A DNA stretch of 64,000 nucleotides from a bacterium (GTDB taxonomy: Bacteria > Planctomycetota > UBA1135 > UBA2386), in assembly GCA_030432695.1 (NCBI GenBank), contig JAUILN010000014.1:124001-188000 (forward strand), given 5' to 3'. Below, one piece after another: positions 15,652-24,698 of this stretch (position 1 is the first letter of the stretch; the number at the start of each line of letters is the position of its first letter). Made by a program: the position numbers and the translations under genes. The notes under the pieces are model-generated. The model was not told where the DNA came from. It was given only the letters and a program-made list of their open reading frames with translations, and searched no databases.

Positions 15652-17112
15652 TCACTCGAAGGTGCGGATCCGCAGGCTGCGGTAGCGCACCGCGTCGCCG
15701 TGGTCCTGCAGCGCGACGTGGCCGGAGTCGAGCGTCGCGAACGGCCATTGCGCGAACTTGGTGGAGGCGATGCGTTCGCGCATCGAGTCGGTGCCGAGAT
15801 CGGCGTCGACCACCTTTACGCCATTGACCCAATGCTCCACGTGCCAGCCGCGGACCACGATGCGGCCGGTGTTCCAATGACCCGCCGGATGGAGCTGCTT
15901 GCCTTCGGGTTGCACGAGCCCGTAGAGCGATCCGGTCGACGTCGGCCCATCGGCATCGACCCCGAAGCCGGCATCGTCGAGCACCTGGTACTCCGGCCCG
16001 GTGTGGTAGCTCGCCGGCTCGGTCTCGCCGACGCGGTAGATCACGCCGCTGTTGGACCGCTCTGCGACCGCCCACTCGAAGCGCAGCTCGAAGTCGCCGT
16101 AGGCGCTGGTCGTGACCAGGTCACCACCGCCGCCGCCCGCCGCATGGACGAGGGCCCCGCCCTCGACGCTCCAGCCCTGCGCAGGGAAACCCTCTTGCCG
16201 GTAGCCACGCCAACCATCGGTCGAGTGCCCGTCGAAGATCCGTTCGAAACCCAGCTCGCGCTCCTCGGGTGACACCCAGTTCGGCGGCGTCGGCGACAGC
16301 TGGCAGGTGCCGGTCGCCGCCCATTCGGTGCCGCGCGCGAGCAGCCGGCGGAACTGCGGGTCGCGGTGGCTCACGCGCGACGCCGGCACGTTCTTCCACA
16401 CGTGGCCGAGCGGCGTGTGGAACACCCGGCCCTCGCCGTAGGTCCGCACCAGGATCATCGGCTCGTTCTCGCCGGTGCCGCCGGTCTCCTTCGCGGACAT
16501 CGCCTGCGCCAGCACCCGCGGCTCGGTCGCCTGGCTGTTCACCAGCCGGTGGTAGAGCTCGTCGGCGTGCAGGTGCAGGTCGGGCATGCCCGCGGTCACC
16601 GGATGCTCGCGATCGATCACCGTCACGTCGAAGGGATGGAAACGACCGTGACCGGTACCCTTCCGCCACAGGAGCATGCAGATCTCCTCGTACTCCTTCC
16701 AACCCTCGAAGGCGTTGTTGGCGGCGTGGACGATCACCACGCCGGTGCCGCCGCGCACCGCCGCGACGAAGGCCTGCTCCGCGGCCTCTCCCCAACGCGG
16801 TCCGTTGTAGTCGACGACCAGGACCTGGTACTTCGCCAGCTCCTCGGCGTCGGCCAACGTCTCCGCCGGCGTGGTGGTGATCGTCACGTCGAAGCGGCCG
16901 GTCTCCTCGAGGATCCCGCGCAGCGATTCGTGGGTCCATTCCCAGTCGTGGTTGTTGGCTCCGCCGAGGATCAGCGTGGGGATCTTCTTCTCCCAATGGA
17001 CCGGGTTGGAATCGTGGTCCTGAGCCGGGAGCGCGGGCACTGACGCCAGCATCAGGAACGCCAGGAACGCTGCGACGCAGCAGGACAGAGGGGTGGTGTC
17101 CGTACGGTGCAT
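15652..17112 (-). CDS. Secreted ThuA-like and DUF1080 (3-keto-disaccharide hydrolase) fusion
   Basis: A 486-residue protein with a signal peptide (about 1-30). Residues 42-275 are a ThuA-type, class-I-amidotransferase-like domain (IPTLILGGANNHDWEWTHES, VVDYNGPRWGEAAEQAF, GGTGVVIVHAANNAF, HPVTAGMPDLHLHADELYH). Residues about 290-485 are a DUF1080/laminin-G-like jelly roll (FERIFDGHSTDGWRGY, NSGVIYRVGE, GPEYQVLDD, LYGLVQPEGKQLHPAGHWN). DUF1080 proteins hydrolyse 3-keto-glycosides or bind glucans. The fusion is common in planctomycetes and suggests sugar catabolism outside the cytoplasm. No partner dehydrogenase is adjacent. Confidence 0.9.
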   Translation of the reverse strand: MHRTDTTPLSCCVAAFLAFLMLASVPALPAQDHDSNPVHWEKKIPTLILGGANNHDWEWTHESLRGILEETGRFDVTITTTPAETLADAEELAKYQVLVVDYNGPRWGEAAEQAFVAAVRGGTGVVIVHAANNAFEGWKEYEEICMLLWRKGTGHGRFHPFDVTVIDREHPVTAGMPDLHLHADELYHRLVNSQATEPRVLAQAMSAKETGGTGENEPMILVRTYGEGRVFHTPLGHVWKNVPASRVSHRDPQFRRLLARGTEWAATGTCQLSPTPPNWVSPEERELGFERIFDGHSTDGWRGYRQEGFPAQGWSVEGGALVHAAGGGGGDLVTTSAYGDFELRFEWAVAERSNSGVIYRVGETEPASYHTGPEYQVLDDAGFGVDADGPTSTGSLYGLVQPEGKQLHPAGHWNTGRIVVRGWHVEHWVNGVKVVDADLGTDSMRERIASTKFAQWPFATLDSGHVALQDHGDAVRYRSLRIRTFE

Positions 17113-17216
17113 GGGGGTCTGCTCGATCGAGGGGGTCGTGAGGCTAACCGATGGGTGTGGATCGGCGCGATCGGCTGGGTGAACCCTCGGGCATCATGGG
17201 ACGTTGCTCGAACCCC

Positions 17217-18182
17217 ATGCCGCGCGCCGCCCTCCTCGCCCTCGCCGTTGCGGCCGTGATCCTGCCCGCGGCGCTCGCCCAGGATCGGGCCACCGACCTG
17301 CCACTCATCACCGGTCTCCGCTGTGCCTGCGGCCAGCCGATCGAGCCGACGCCGTTGCAGAGCGCCCAGCGGGCCGACGGTCGCTTTCCGGTTGCCGGCG
17401 ATCCGTGCGCCGAGCTGCGCTTCACCGCGGTGGTCTGTCTGGCGATCGTCGGCGACGGATCGACGCGCGCTTCGGGGTCGTATGCGCACCAGCTCGGCCA
17501 CGCGATGGATTGGCTCGAGCAGCGGATCGACGAGCGCGGCCGGATCGGTTTCGAGGCGCGGCCCGGATGGCTGCCGGTCTCGGTGATCGCGAGCTGCGCG
17601 GTGGCGGAGGATGCTTGCACGACGGTCGAGTTCGACGCGTCGCGGAAGTTGGCGGCGATCGTGTCGGCGCATGCGCGCGAGCTGGCGCACCGTCGGGAGA
17701 TCGACGTGGAGATGCTCTGGTGGGCCGACTGGTTGTGTCGCGCGGCCAGATCGTGGGCAGAGCGACGTGTCGATCTGGAGCGGGAGTGCCGCGCACTCGG
17801 CGCGCCGCTTCCCGAGGCAGTGCGCATCGACCACGACGCACTGCGCTCCGCGATCGACGAGCGGTTGGCGGAGCTGCCGCGACCCGAGGGAGTCTGGGAG
17901 CCCAGCCTCTACGACGAACTGATCGGCGAGACGCGGGACCTTCCGCCGGTCGCTCGAGCGAGCGAGCTGCTGAACGACGACCCGCGAGCCTGCTTCTATC
18001 TGATCCACCAGGCCTGGCGGCGCGGTGGCGAGACCTGGGAGGAATACAGCCGGGTGCTGGGCCGGCCGATCGCACAGCGGATTCCCTCGCGTTCGAGCGA
18101 GGTGGCGTTCGACGAGGGCGCTGCATGGGATGTGCTGAGCACCGAGTTCTACTACCGCTACTCGAAGTTGCGGAGCTGGTAG
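17217..18182 (+). CDS. Exported protein of unknown function
   Basis: A 321-residue product starting MPRAALLALAVAAVILPAALAQ, a good signal peptide; an in-frame ATG 7 codons earlier is the alternative. The mature part is mostly helical and charged, with cysteines at CACGQP near the new N-terminus and two more around the middle that could form disulfides. No enzyme motif was recognised. It stands alone, divergent from the ThuA-DUF1080 gene, with about 100 bases between them. Confidence 0.7.
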   Translation: MPRAALLALAVAAVILPAALAQDRATDLPLITGLRCACGQPIEPTPLQSAQRADGRFPVAGDPCAELRFTAVVCLAIVGDGSTRASGSYAHQLGHAMDWLEQRIDERGRIGFEARPGWLPVSVIASCAVAEDACTTVEFDASRKLAAIVSAHARELAHRREIDVEMLWWADWLCRAARSWAERRVDLERECRALGAPLPEAVRIDHDALRSAIDERLAELPRPEGVWEPSLYDELIGETRDLPPVARASELLNDDPRACFYLIHQAWRRGGETWEEYSRVLGRPIAQRIPSRSSEVAFDEGAAWDVLSTEFYYRYSKLRSW

Positions 18183-18396
18183 GAGCGGGGTCGTCGTTGC
18201 GGATGGGGTTCACGCGGGGGGCATGACCTCCCGGCGACGGAGCGGTGGCATCGGAGCCCGCGCCCGCCGGCCGAGGTTTCTCGCAGATTCTCCGTCCACC
18301 CGCCGGACGGACCGTGTGAAGGGGGGCAACCGCCGACCGCGGCCAACAGCGACCCTTCCGGTCGCCTGCGGTCCGCACAGAACACGCCCCGATCCC

Positions 18397-19329
18397 ATGG
18401 ACATCCGCCTCTTCCGGTCTCTCGCCCTCCGTCCCGTCGTCGCGCTGGTGGGCCTCGCGGCACTCGCGTTCGCTCCCGACTCGAGCGCTCAGATCGACAC
18501 CCGCAACTGGTTCCGCCTGAACTTCGACGTGTTCGGGAACAGTCGTTCTGTCGACGTCCTCAATGACGCCACCGACGACAAGCTGACCGTGGCGCCGAGC
18601 GGGAGCTTCACCGGCCAGTACTGGCGCTTCGAGCAGACCGACCGGGTCAACTACTACCGGCTCTCGTGCCGCTGGCAGGGCATCGACAGGGTCTTGTCCG
18701 CGCAGGCCAACGGCCTCGCCACGCTGGTGGCGCGGAGCTCCGATCCGGCCCAGTATTGGAAGATCGCGGCCAATCAGTACGTCTCCGGCGCCTACGTCCT
18801 CTCCAACTACGCGGCCGGCGGGAACTTCGTCCTGAAGGCACGCGACGTTGCTCCGGAGCGCTACCGCCTGGAGCTGGTGCCGCTCCGCAACAACCCCAAC
18901 CGCGCGCTTCGCTTCACGTCGCTCGGGCTGATCGATCCCGCGTCGATCACCCAGGTCGGCCAGGGCTGCGCCACCAATACCGGAACGCTGTTGCTCGGGC
19001 CGGTGGCCACCAACCTGCCGTGGATCGGCGAGACCATGATCGGGCAGATGCGCAACGTGCCCACCGGCTCGAGCTCGTTCCTGCTGGTCGGCCTGCGGCG
19101 CCCCTTGCCGCTCGACCTCGGTTTCCTCGGCGCGACCGGCTGCACGCTCTACGTCGACAGCGTGGCCGACTTCCCGCTGCCCATCCGGATGAACATCTCC
19201 CGTTGGACCCTGGACATCCCGAACGAGGATCGGTTGATCGGGGCACAGGTCCTCGTCCAGGGCGTGGCGCTGTTCGGCTCGCAGGTACGCACGTCGAACG
19301 CGGCGGAACTGACGTTCGGTGCCCGCTGA
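18397..19329 (+). CDS. Exported beta-trefoil-like protein with shared C-terminal domain
   Basis: A 310-residue protein with a signal peptide (MDIRLFRSLALRPVVALVGL...SAQ), which sets the start. Residues 35-180 look like a ricin-type beta-trefoil or similar lectin repeat: YWRFEQTDRVNYYRLSCRW and YWKIAANQYVSGAYVLSNY are two copies of one pattern. Residues about 187-310, beginning GQGCATNTG, form a separate domain with glycines, GATGC and a terminal strand (SNAAELTFGAR). This domain resembles the C-termini of four other secreted proteins in the window. A carbohydrate-binding surface role is inferred. Confidence 0.72.
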   Translation: MDIRLFRSLALRPVVALVGLAALAFAPDSSAQIDTRNWFRLNFDVFGNSRSVDVLNDATDDKLTVAPSGSFTGQYWRFEQTDRVNYYRLSCRWQGIDRVLSAQANGLATLVARSSDPAQYWKIAANQYVSGAYVLSNYAAGGNFVLKARDVAPERYRLELVPLRNNPNRALRFTSLGLIDPASITQVGQGCATNTGTLLLGPVATNLPWIGETMIGQMRNVPTGSSSFLLVGLRRPLPLDLGFLGATGCTLYVDSVADFPLPIRMNISRWTLDIPNEDRLIGAQVLVQGVALFGSQVRTSNAAELTFGAR

Positions 19330-19372
19330 CTCAGCGCGCACTCGTGCACGAGCCCGCTACCATCCTGCCGCC

Positions 19373-21910
19373 ATGAACGGACCCGATCCGCAGCGCAGCG
19401 CGCTCGAGCTCCAGATCTTCGAGCAGGCGCTCGACCTGCCTGCCGCACGACGCGGCGAGTTCCTCGATGCCGCCTGCGGGTCCGACGACGTGCTCCGGGC
19501 TGGTGTGGAGGCGCTGCTCGCCGCCGACGCCGAGGAAGACTCGCGAACCGGCGGTTGGCGGGTCGGTGTCCAGGACGGCGACGCCTCGCGCGCAGCACCC
19601 CTGCCGCGCGAGTTCGGCGGCTTCGAGTTGCTCGAGACCCTGGGCCGCGGCGGTATGGGTGTCGTCCATCTCGCCCGGCAGCGGAGCACCGGACGCGAGG
19701 TCGCGCTCAAGGTGATCCGGCCGGAACTCCTCGACGAGCCGCGTTCGCGCAGCCGCTTCCAGCGCGAGGTCCAGGCGGCGTCGGGGCTCGACCACCCCAA
19801 CATCTGCACCGTCTACGAGGCCGGCGAGCACGACGGCGTTCCGTACGTGGCGATGCGCTACGTCCCCGGCCCGACCCTGGCCGAGCTGCTCGATGTCGAT
19901 GCGTCGCCGGGCTTGACGGAGAGGGAGGCCGGAACTTCCGCGGCCGGCGTCGGTACCACGACCCGCGACGGTCGCCACGCGACGACGTTGCTGTTCGAGA
20001 AGCTGGCCGAGGCTCTGCACGCCGCCCACGAGTCGGGTGTCCTGCACCGCGACGTGAAGCCGGCCAACATCATCGTGGGCCGCGATGGGGAGCCGGTGCT
20101 GCTGGACTTCGGGCTGGCCCGTCCGGAGGAGGTCGAAGACGGCCAGTTGACCGCCACCGCCGCCCAGCTCGGCACACCGGCCTACATGTCGCCCGAGCAG
20201 ATCCAGGCGCACGGGACGCCGCTCGATCGCCGTACCGACATCTACTCGCTGGGCGTGACGATGTACGAGGCCCTCGCCGGCAAGCATCCGTTCGCCGCGC
20301 CGACGCGGGAGCAGCTCTACCAGCGCGTCCTCGCCGGCCGCGCCCCGGACCTCGACAAGCTCGGCCGCCACATCGGCCGTGACCTCGCAATCGTCGTCCA
20401 GACCGCGATGGATCGCGATCCCGACCGGCGCTACGAGACCGCGCACACCTTCGCCGAAGACCTGCGTCGCGTCCGCCGCCATGAACCGATCACCGCGCGC
20501 CGTCCGTCGCCCGCCGCGCGGCTGCTCCGCTGGTGCCGCCGCGAACCCGTCGTCGCGTCGCTCCTGGCCGTGCTGCTGGTGATCACCGGCGTCGCGATCC
20601 GCTTCGCGCTGGTCGCCGACGAGGCCCGGGTCGAACAGGCCGCGCAGGCCGAGCAGGCCCGGCGCGAGGCCGCCACGTCGCGACGGGTCACCGACTTCCT
20701 GGTCGGCCTGTTCCGGATCGCAGACGGCAGCGAATACCGAGGCGAGACCATCACCGCCCGCGAGGTGCTCGATCAGGGCTTCCGCCGGATCACCGAGGAA
20801 CTGGTCGACGAGCCGGTCATCAAGGCTCGCCTGATGGCGACGATGGGCGAGGTCTATCAGTACCTCAGCCAGTTCGACCGCGCCGAGTCGCTGTTCGAGC
20901 AGTCGCTCGATCTGCGGCGCGAGGTGGGCGCGACGCCGCGTGAGCTGGCGCTGAGCCTCCGCAATCTCGGCGAGCTGCACCACTACCGCGAGGACTACGA
21001 GTCCGCCGAGAAGCTGTATCGCGAGTCGCTCGAATTGCTGCAGTCCACCGATCCCGGCGACGACCTGGAACTCGCCAGGACGCTGGACCTGATCGGGCGC
21101 GTCAAGCGGCAGACCGGCGCTCTCGAGGAATCCGCCCGACTCCACGAGGAGGCGTTCGCGATGCGCAGCCGCCTGCCGGCCGACCCGCTGGCGCTGGCCG
21201 ACAGCCATCAGAGCAAGGCCCTGCTGGCCATCTGGAACGACGACCTCGAAGCCGCGATGCGCGAGTTCCGGCTCGCGATCGACCACCGCCGCGAGGTGCT
21301 CGGCGACGACAGCGGTCTCTTGCCGGAGTTGCTCAACGGCCTCGCGGTGACCCAGCAGATGAAGGGTGATCTCGATGCCGCGCGGAGCACCGTCCTCGAC
21401 GCCCTGGAGCGGACCCGCGAGATCTATGGCGACCAGCACCATGGGGTCGGCCGCTGCCTCAGCCTGCTCGGTACCCTGTCCGCGGATCTCGACGACGTCG
21501 AATCCGCGGATCGCTACTACCGCGAGGCCTGCGAGGTTCTGCGCACCGTCTATGGCGAGAAGAACCGCGAGTTGGCGACCCAGCTGCACAACCTCGGCAC
21601 CCTGAAGCTCGAGAACGGCGAGCTGGACCTGGCCGAGGGCCTGCTCGACGAGGCGCTGCAGATGCGGCGCGAGGTGCTGCCCAGGGTGCACTACGACACC
21701 GGCGTCAGCCTGTTCGCCCTGGGCGCCCTGCAGGCCCAGCGGGACGCGCCCGAGGCGGCGATCGAACACTACCGCAGCGCGTATGCGATCCTGGTCGAGG
21801 TCCTCTCCGAAGACCATCCCCTGCCTGGCATGGCCGCCGGTCGGATCGCCGACCTCCTCGAAGCCGCGGACTCTCCGGAGGCCGCGACCTGGCGCGAGCG
21901 CGCCCGATGA
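19373..21910 (+). CDS. Membrane Ser/Thr protein kinase with TPR tail
   Basis: An 845-residue Hanks-type kinase. After a helical N-terminal region (1-80), the kinase domain (83-365) carries GRGGMG (91-96), the ATP lysine K113, HRDVKPAN (225-232), DFG (245-247) and APE-like SPEQ. A roughly 25-residue linker with repeated Gly, Thr and Ala lies just before the catalytic loop (about 183-203). One transmembrane helix (391-412) is followed by a coiled coil and about nine TPR-like repeats (470-840). It is followed 39 bases later by an ECF sigma factor gene. In planctomycetes such kinases and sigma factors often occur side by side. Control of the sigma factor by phosphorylation is inferred from context. 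Confidence 0.92.
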   Translation: MNGPDPQRSALELQIFEQALDLPAARRGEFLDAACGSDDVLRAGVEALLAADAEEDSRTGGWRVGVQDGDASRAAPLPREFGGFELLETLGRGGMGVVHLARQRSTGREVALKVIRPELLDEPRSRSRFQREVQAASGLDHPNICTVYEAGEHDGVPYVAMRYVPGPTLAELLDVDASPGLTEREAGTSAAGVGTTTRDGRHATTLLFEKLAEALHAAHESGVLHRDVKPANIIVGRDGEPVLLDFGLARPEEVEDGQLTATAAQLGTPAYMSPEQIQAHGTPLDRRTDIYSLGVTMYEALAGKHPFAAPTREQLYQRVLAGRAPDLDKLGRHIGRDLAIVVQTAMDRDPDRRYETAHTFAEDLRRVRRHEPITARRPSPAARLLRWCRREPVVASLLAVLLVITGVAIRFALVADEARVEQAAQAEQARREAATSRRVTDFLVGLFRIADGSEYRGETITAREVLDQGFRRITEELVDEPVIKARLMATMGEVYQYLSQFDRAESLFEQSLDLRREVGATPRELALSLRNLGELHHYREDYESAEKLYRESLELLQSTDPGDDLELARTLDLIGRVKRQTGALEESARLHEEAFAMRSRLPADPLALADSHQSKALLAIWNDDLEAAMREFRLAIDHRREVLGDDSGLLPELLNGLAVTQQMKGDLDAARSTVLDALERTREIYGDQHHGVGRCLSLLGTLSADLDDVESADRYYREACEVLRTVYGEKNRELATQLHNLGTLKLENGELDLAEGLLDEALQMRREVLPRVHYDTGVSLFALGALQAQRDAPEAAIEHYRSAYAILVEVLSEDHPLPGMAAGRIADLLEAADSPEAATWRERAR

Positions 21911-21949
21911 CCGAGCCCGGTTCTGCCCGCGGAGCTACACTGCCCCGCA

Positions 21950-22531
21950 GTGAGTGACATTGATCCCAGCGATGACCTCGAGGCGCCACTCCACCGCCCA
22001 CCGGCCGACCAGCCTGGCGAGAACGCCCAGCTCCTGGCCCTGGTCTACGACCAGCTCCGCGACCTGGCGGCCCGGATGCTCGCCCGCCAGGCGCCCGGCC
22101 ACACGCTGCAGGCCACGGCCCTCGTCCACGAGGCCTGGCTGAAGATGGCTCGCACCAGCAATGCGTCCTGGGACGGGCGCTCGCATTTCATGGGCGTCGC
22201 GAGCAAGGCGATGCGTCAGGTGCTGGTCAACCACGCCCGCGACCGCAAGGCCGACAAGCGCGGTGGCGGCGATTCCCACCGCGTCACCCTCGACGACTGC
22301 CTCGGCGCCGTCGAAGCCGACTCCGGCGACGTCGTCGCGCTCGACGAAGCGCTGCAGCGTCTCGCCACCATCGACCCCCGCCGCGCCCGGGTGGTCGAGA
22401 TGCGGGTCTTCGCCGGCGCCTCCATCGAGGAGACCGCCGAGGCGCTCGACGTCGGCACGACCACCGTCAAGACCGACTGGCGCATCGCGCGGGCGTGGCT
22501 GCGCCGCGAGCTGCCGGATCTTGGCGGGTGA
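21950..22531 (+). CDS. ECF RNA polymerase sigma factor (planctomycete-type, kinase-linked)
   Basis: A 193-residue sigma-70-family protein with a GTG start. It has region 2 (ENAQLLALVYDQLRDLAARMLARQ, ALVHEAWLKMARTS, HFMGVASKAMRQVLVNHARDR) and region 4 (LDEALQRLATIDPRRARVVEMRVFAGASIEETAEALDVGTTTVKTDWRIARAWLRREL). The region 2 sequence with KAMRQVLVNHARDR is characteristic of the group often encoded beside Ser/Thr kinases in planctomycetes and acidobacteria. There is no anti-sigma gene next to it; the upstream kinase is the likely partner. Confidence 0.92.
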   Translation: MSDIDPSDDLEAPLHRPPADQPGENAQLLALVYDQLRDLAARMLARQAPGHTLQATALVHEAWLKMARTSNASWDGRSHFMGVASKAMRQVLVNHARDRKADKRGGGDSHRVTLDDCLGAVEADSGDVVALDEALQRLATIDPRRARVVEMRVFAGASIEETAEALDVGTTTVKTDWRIARAWLRRELPDLGG

Positions 22532-22601
22532 GGCGGGCTTCGGCACTGAAGACCTCGCCTTCGAGGAAGCCGCGGAGTCGTGACCGATCGGCGTGGCTAC
22601 C

Positions 22602-23219
22602 TCACGCCGTCGCCTCCAGGACCGCATCGCGGAACACCGCGAAGCTGCGCGATGCGCAGTGCTGGGGGTCCAGGGCGGCGCCAATTGCACGGGCCGCTTC
22701 GATCTTGCGCAGGCCACCGACGAAGTAGCCACACCGGACGAGCACTCTCTCGAACGCTTCCCAGGTTCCGCCTGCGATCGCATCCGGATCGCGGAATGCC
22801 TGTTTCCGGGGCAGGGTCGCGGGCGCGCGCGGATAGACGGACCGCACTGCTTCCCAATCGCCGAAGAACCACGCTTCGAGTTCCTCGATGGCGATGCGGC
22901 TGGCGAGCTGCCAAGCGCCGTCGGGCGAGGTCGCACGGGTCGTCAGGCCGGCCGCAGCTGCGGTTCGTTCCAGTCGCCGCTTCAGCGCCTTGCAGTCTTC
23001 CTCATCTCGATCGACGACGACCAGGATCCGCCAGTCGTGGGGAAGCCAGGACGCATAGCCGCGCAGCCGAGCCTCCAGCTTGCCGAGCAGATCGTTCTTG
23101 CCCTGGAAGGCATGCACGCAGAACGTCCGGTCCTCGGGAAGCAGCCTCGGCAGCAGTTCGTTGAGGAAGGCCTCCATCGAAGGCTCCTCGACCAGCACCT
23201 CGAGATGGCTCGCCGTCAC
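22602..23219 (-). CDS. DUF4276 TOPRIM-like protein, partner of the ATPase
   Basis: A 205-residue protein. The start GTG overlaps the stop of the ATPase gene (GTGA), so the pair is translationally coupled. The N-terminal strand with acidic residues (LEVLVEEPSMEAFLNEL, E11/E12), the RILVVVDRDEEDC motif (D70, D72) and the helix RIAIEELEAWFFGDWEAV are typical of DUF4276. This family has a TOPRIM-like core similar to the nuclease parts of OLD-type proteins. Paired with a RecF/OLD-type ATPase, such proteins are found in suspected phage-defence or DNA-repair modules. The nuclease role is inferred from residues that would bind metal. The gene runs convergently to the sigma factor gene. Confidence 0.85.
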   Translation of the reverse strand: MTASHLEVLVEEPSMEAFLNELLPRLLPEDRTFCVHAFQGKNDLLGKLEARLRGYASWLPHDWRILVVVDRDEEDCKALKRRLERTAAAAGLTTRATSPDGAWQLASRIAIEELEAWFFGDWEAVRSVYPRAPATLPRKQAFRDPDAIAGGTWEAFERVLVRCGYFVGGLRKIEAARAIGAALDPQHCASRSFAVFRDAVLEATA

Positions 23220-24466
23220 CTGCGGTCGACCTTCCGTCTCTGAACGGGTGCCCCCTGGTTGACCAACGGATCGCCGACGCCGAGTTGGCCCTCCATCCAC
23301 AGGTGGCCGAGCAGGGCACCATGGTCGACGAATTCGGTGATGCCCGGCAGGTCCGCGACGCACGTGGTCTGGGTGAACCCGTCGTCATCGCGCCACAGCA
23401 CTCGAACTTCTTTGGTGCGGAGCGCGTTCAGGAAGAAGGGCGAGTGCGTCGTCGCGAGCAACTGCGTCGAGGCCGTTGCCGCGCGGCATTCCTCGGCCAG
23501 TTCGACGAGCAGCCGTGGGTGCAGGAAGTTCTCGGGTTCCTCGATGCCGATGAACGGTGGCGGGCTGGGGTCGTGCAGCATCACCAGGTATGCCAGCATC
23601 TTGAGGGTTCCGTCCGACGCGAACCTGGCCAGCACCGGGTCTGCGAAGTGGGCGTCCTTGATCTTCAGCAGTAGCCGTCCGTCGGCCATGGTCTCCGCGA
23701 GCACGGATTCGACGCACGGCACCCGCCTACGGAGCGCCTCGAAGACGTCTGCCAAGCGCTCGGGGTGCTGCTCCCCCAGGTACTGGATGACGTTCGCGAG
23801 ATTGTCGCCGCTGCGGCTTAAGCGTTCCTGGGGGACGGCTTCGGTCTGGCCGCGGGCGCTGTCCGCCGAGAGATTGGAGACGTGCCAGCCAGTGATGAAG
23901 TCGCGTAGCGCTGCGATGCGCGGGTAGGTTCCGAATTGGCCGAGGGCGTCGACCGCGAGCAGATCGGCGCTCTTCAGCGGGATCTCGACTCGCTGATCTT
24001 GTCCGTCAGGAAGCTCGCCACTCATCGCGCGGCCTTGTCCGCTCCGATACTCGAGGAACCGGAAGGGCCGACCGTGCGGACCACGCCTCCAGCTCAACCA
24101 CTCATCGACGACGACCGGTCCCTTCGCGGACTCGTCGACGGCGAGGTGATAGGTGATCAGCGGATAGCCGGGTTCGCGGTACTTGATCTCGATCGACACC
24201 GGTCCTTCGGCGCCGCGCGAGCGCAGTTCCTTGGTGCGACCGCGCTTGTCCCAGGCACGCCGCAACCCGTTCTCGAAGCACTCGGCGAGGAACGCGAAGA
24301 TGTCGAAGACGGTCGACTTGCCGCTGCCGTTGGGGCCGAGCAGCACGGTAAGCGGTGTCAGGTCCTTGAACTCGACATCGCGCAGCGCGCGGAAGTTCTG
24401 GACCTTGAGGTACTCGATTCGCGGGGGGCCTGAGGAGACGCGCGGCGCGTTCTTCTTGGTCGACAT
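23216..24466 (-). CDS. AAA_21/OLD-like ATPase of a two-gene module
   Basis: A 416-residue SMC/RecF-type ABC ATPase. The Walker A motif GPNGSGKST is at 44-52, following the IEYLKVQNFRALRDVEF strand pattern of the AAA_21 family. The signature-like region comes before FIGIEEPENFLHP (Walker B, catalytic E309-E310). The switch histidine is in TTHSPFFL (about H341). There is no fused TOPRIM domain, unlike full-length OLD proteins; the next gene (DUF4276) could supply it. The longer upstream frame is not supported. Codon and base choice look less GC-biased than in the flanking genes by eye, which may hint at acquisition. Phage defence is the leading guess; DNA repair is also possible. Confidence 0.88.
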   Translation of the reverse strand: MSTKKNAPRVSSGPPRIEYLKVQNFRALRDVEFKDLTPLTVLLGPNGSGKSTVFDIFAFLAECFENGLRRAWDKRGRTKELRSRGAEGPVSIEIKYREPGYPLITYHLAVDESAKGPVVVDEWLSWRRGPHGRPFRFLEYRSGQGRAMSGELPDGQDQRVEIPLKSADLLAVDALGQFGTYPRIAALRDFITGWHVSNLSADSARGQTEAVPQERLSRSGDNLANVIQYLGEQHPERLADVFEALRRRVPCVESVLAETMADGRLLLKIKDAHFADPVLARFASDGTLKMLAYLVMLHDPSPPPFIGIEEPENFLHPRLLVELAEECRAATASTQLLATTHSPFFLNALRTKEVRVLWRDDDGFTQTTCVADLPGITEFVDHGALLGHLWMEGQLGVGDPLVNQGAPVQRRKVDRR

Positions 24467-24698
24467 GCGTGGTGAGCGAGCGTCTCGGAAGATCGTCTGG
24501 CGAGCGTCGGAGGCCCGACGCGCGCCGGAGGGCGCCTCCCGAGCAGCTGGCCAGGCGCCGCGATCTTCTCCTGCGCATCCGGCGTCGGCAAGTTGAACAC
24601 CTGCCTCGCCGCTTTCCGCCAGCACCGCGGTTCAGCCGTCGATCGTCGGGGTCCGGAGTCGCGCGTCGTCCGGCTCCCTCCGATCAAGAGTCAGCCCC

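Noticed and set aside
19331..21817. Open frame of 828 codons opposite the Ser/Thr kinase
   Set aside because: The kinase motifs on the plus strand are unambiguous. The antisense product has no recognisable domain.
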